From the NCBI GenBank assembly GCA_964580435.1, contig CAZOKP010000122.1, positions 1 to 6,245 of the forward strand: DNA of 6,245 nucleotides, read 5' to 3'. A program made the translations under genes and the position numbers. Below are positions 6,101 through 6,245 of the stretch, in pieces. Each line of letters starts with the position of its first letter. Position 1 is the first letter of the stretch. Origin of the DNA: CAZKEW01 sp964580435 (lineage in GTDB: Bacteria; Acidobacteriota; Aminicenantia; Aminicenantales; UBA8522). Under the pieces are notes generated by a model, which searched no databases, was not told the DNA's origin, and saw only the letters and a list, made by a program, of their open reading frames with translations.

Positions 6101-6245
6101 CGATGATCCTGTACCTCCCGGCGAAAAGAGACCCGGGCGCGAACTCGCCGGCGGCCACAGGCAGCATCGTCAGGGTGGGCGACCCATGGAAGTCTGGAAT
6201 TATCTCAAGCTGCGAGCCGCATTTGTGGCAATAGCGAGAGTCTTC
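3183..6245 (-). CDS. Membrane Ser/Thr protein kinase with zinc ribbon, TolB-N-like domain and TPR repeats (5' end outside window)
   Basis: Numbering is from the ATG at 6167. The kinase domain (about 19-280) is complete: glycine loop GEGGMGRV (26-33), Lys48 in VALK, Glu67, HRDLKPQN (140-147), DFG (160-162) and SPE (186-188), so it should be active. RKK (291-293) precedes one membrane helix (about 296-318), placing the kinase in the cytoplasm and the rest outside. Residues about 330-470 resemble the TolB N-terminal domain found beside TPRs. From about 485 to 990 there are many TPR-like repeats, clearest at 593-626, 661-694, 905-935 and 945-975, which probably bind a protein or peptide signal. 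The frame stays open upstream of 6167 to the edge and encodes RYCHKCGSQL, the second half of a zinc ribbon. The true start therefore lies outside the window, and the ATG has no ribosome binding site. At least 1020 residues are present. The likely role is a sensor that relays an outside signal by phosphorylation; ligand and targets are unknown. The stop is 18 bases from the convergent GGQ gene. Confidence 0.92.
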   Translation of the reverse strand, partial: EDSRYCHKCGSQLEIIPDFHGSPTLTMLPVAAGEFAPGSLFAGRYRIIEDLGEGGMGRVYKALDTEINEKVALKLILPEIAADEKTINRFQNELKLARKVSHKNICRMFHLSKEKDTYYLIMEYVQGQSLKSMIQMTRHLSLQTAVHIAKQVCGGLAEAHRQGVIHRDLKPQNIMVDEEGNVRIMDFGLARSLKTKKGTRLGAILGTADYMSPEQAEGQEVDHRSDIYSLGIILYEMATGKVPFESDSLLGLLAKQKNEIPLEPRAINPDVPEVLNRLILKCLEKKKENRYQSAEELFVELDEIEKGLGAKDIHKARKKSTPFLIFPSLIFLAVLAAGFFAWKYFSGKSRTVPENRLSMAVINFINQTGDPNYDYLQDAIPNLLITALEESNELRVTTWERLFDLLKRMGKEDLTFIDRDLGFELCQLDGIQAVILGSFTKAGNVFATSANVLDAKSKKLIKSASSRGVGVDSILKTQIDELSREISSGIGVEEQITAAKVSPIREVTTNSMEAYNAFLKGRDAFENWYLADARRLLERAVELDPEFAMAYIYLAQANAGLNDLAGRDSAFEKSKKISNKLGGKEGLYAEALGALIEQNEGKYFTILQRIAAEYPKEKRVHLNLGAYYWGREKLDEAIAELNKALELDAEFGPALNWLAYIYIYKKDFDEALSYFQKYASVSPGDSNPYDSMGELYLNMGKLDQAIKKYEEAIKIKPDLGAQLKVAYCYALKEDYAGALRWVDHFIPVAPSEGMQAMAYEFRGFYHSLQGRLEQALSDFSKAAELYGSIQNFSYMGAMFLRKEWACYNWGKNDLCREYVQALFDHRDQYKIQSESLNQALYQCHLGLLDLRENRLEAAQSRLAEVKSILNTFTNPEETRAAGGVYYFLSAETCLARGLADEAISEFQKMPKISVNLSMPITIILRNLPCMDDFIARALGKKGEIDKAIAEYERLLDPKNTGNILIQPFSRFRLARLYEETGQRAKAIEQYEKVVATWMAADQGLLQVDEARARLAALRAR

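Noticed and set aside
136..6245. The four genes as one functional system or operon.
   Set aside because: The strands alternate, each junction is convergent or divergent, and separate promoters are seen for three of the genes. Proximity alone does not support a shared pathway.

Overview
The window holds four protein genes. Three are complete and one runs off the right edge. No RNA gene, CRISPR array or insertion sequence was recognised. The best guess for the source is a member of the Acidobacteriota/Aminicenantota (OP8) lineage. The main clue is the large gene on the right: a zinc-ribbon / Ser-Thr kinase / single transmembrane helix / TolB-N-like / TPR protein whose phrasing resembles kinases that I recall being numerous in those genomes. 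This placement is from memory of the families and is not proven here.

Layout, left to right. (1) 136-954, + strand: a PtsN-like PTS EIIA domain fused in one frame to a short helical linker and a C4 zinc ribbon of the DUF164/CdsZ type. (2) 955-2610, - strand: a secreted M14-family zinc carboxypeptidase with its catalytic residues intact. (3) 2745-3164, + strand: a short GGQ protein of the ArfB/MTRFR type, predicted to release peptides from stalled ribosomes. (4) 3183-6245, - strand: the kinase-TPR receptor. Its reading frame stays open through the window edge, and an obvious ATG at 6167 is probably internal.

Genes 1 and 2 converge with abutting stop codons, genes 2 and 3 diverge from a 134-base intergenic region that holds a promoter for each, and genes 3 and 4 converge 18 bases apart. 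No two adjacent genes share a strand, so each is probably transcribed on its own and the window is not an operon. Functional links between them should not be assumed from position. Bases 1-135 carry a plausible promoter for gene 1, and possibly the last few codons of an upstream gene.

The most interesting item is gene 1. EIIA-Ntr (PtsN) is genetically linked to the sigma-54 gene rpoN in proteobacteria. The Chlamydia protein CdsZ (CT398), which carries the same type of zinc ribbon, has been reported to bind sigma-54 holoenzyme. A natural fusion of the two suggests, as a hypothesis, a phosphorylation-responsive regulator. The second theme is that genes 1 and 3 share an extended -10 motif so close to their start codons that their mRNAs may be nearly leaderless.
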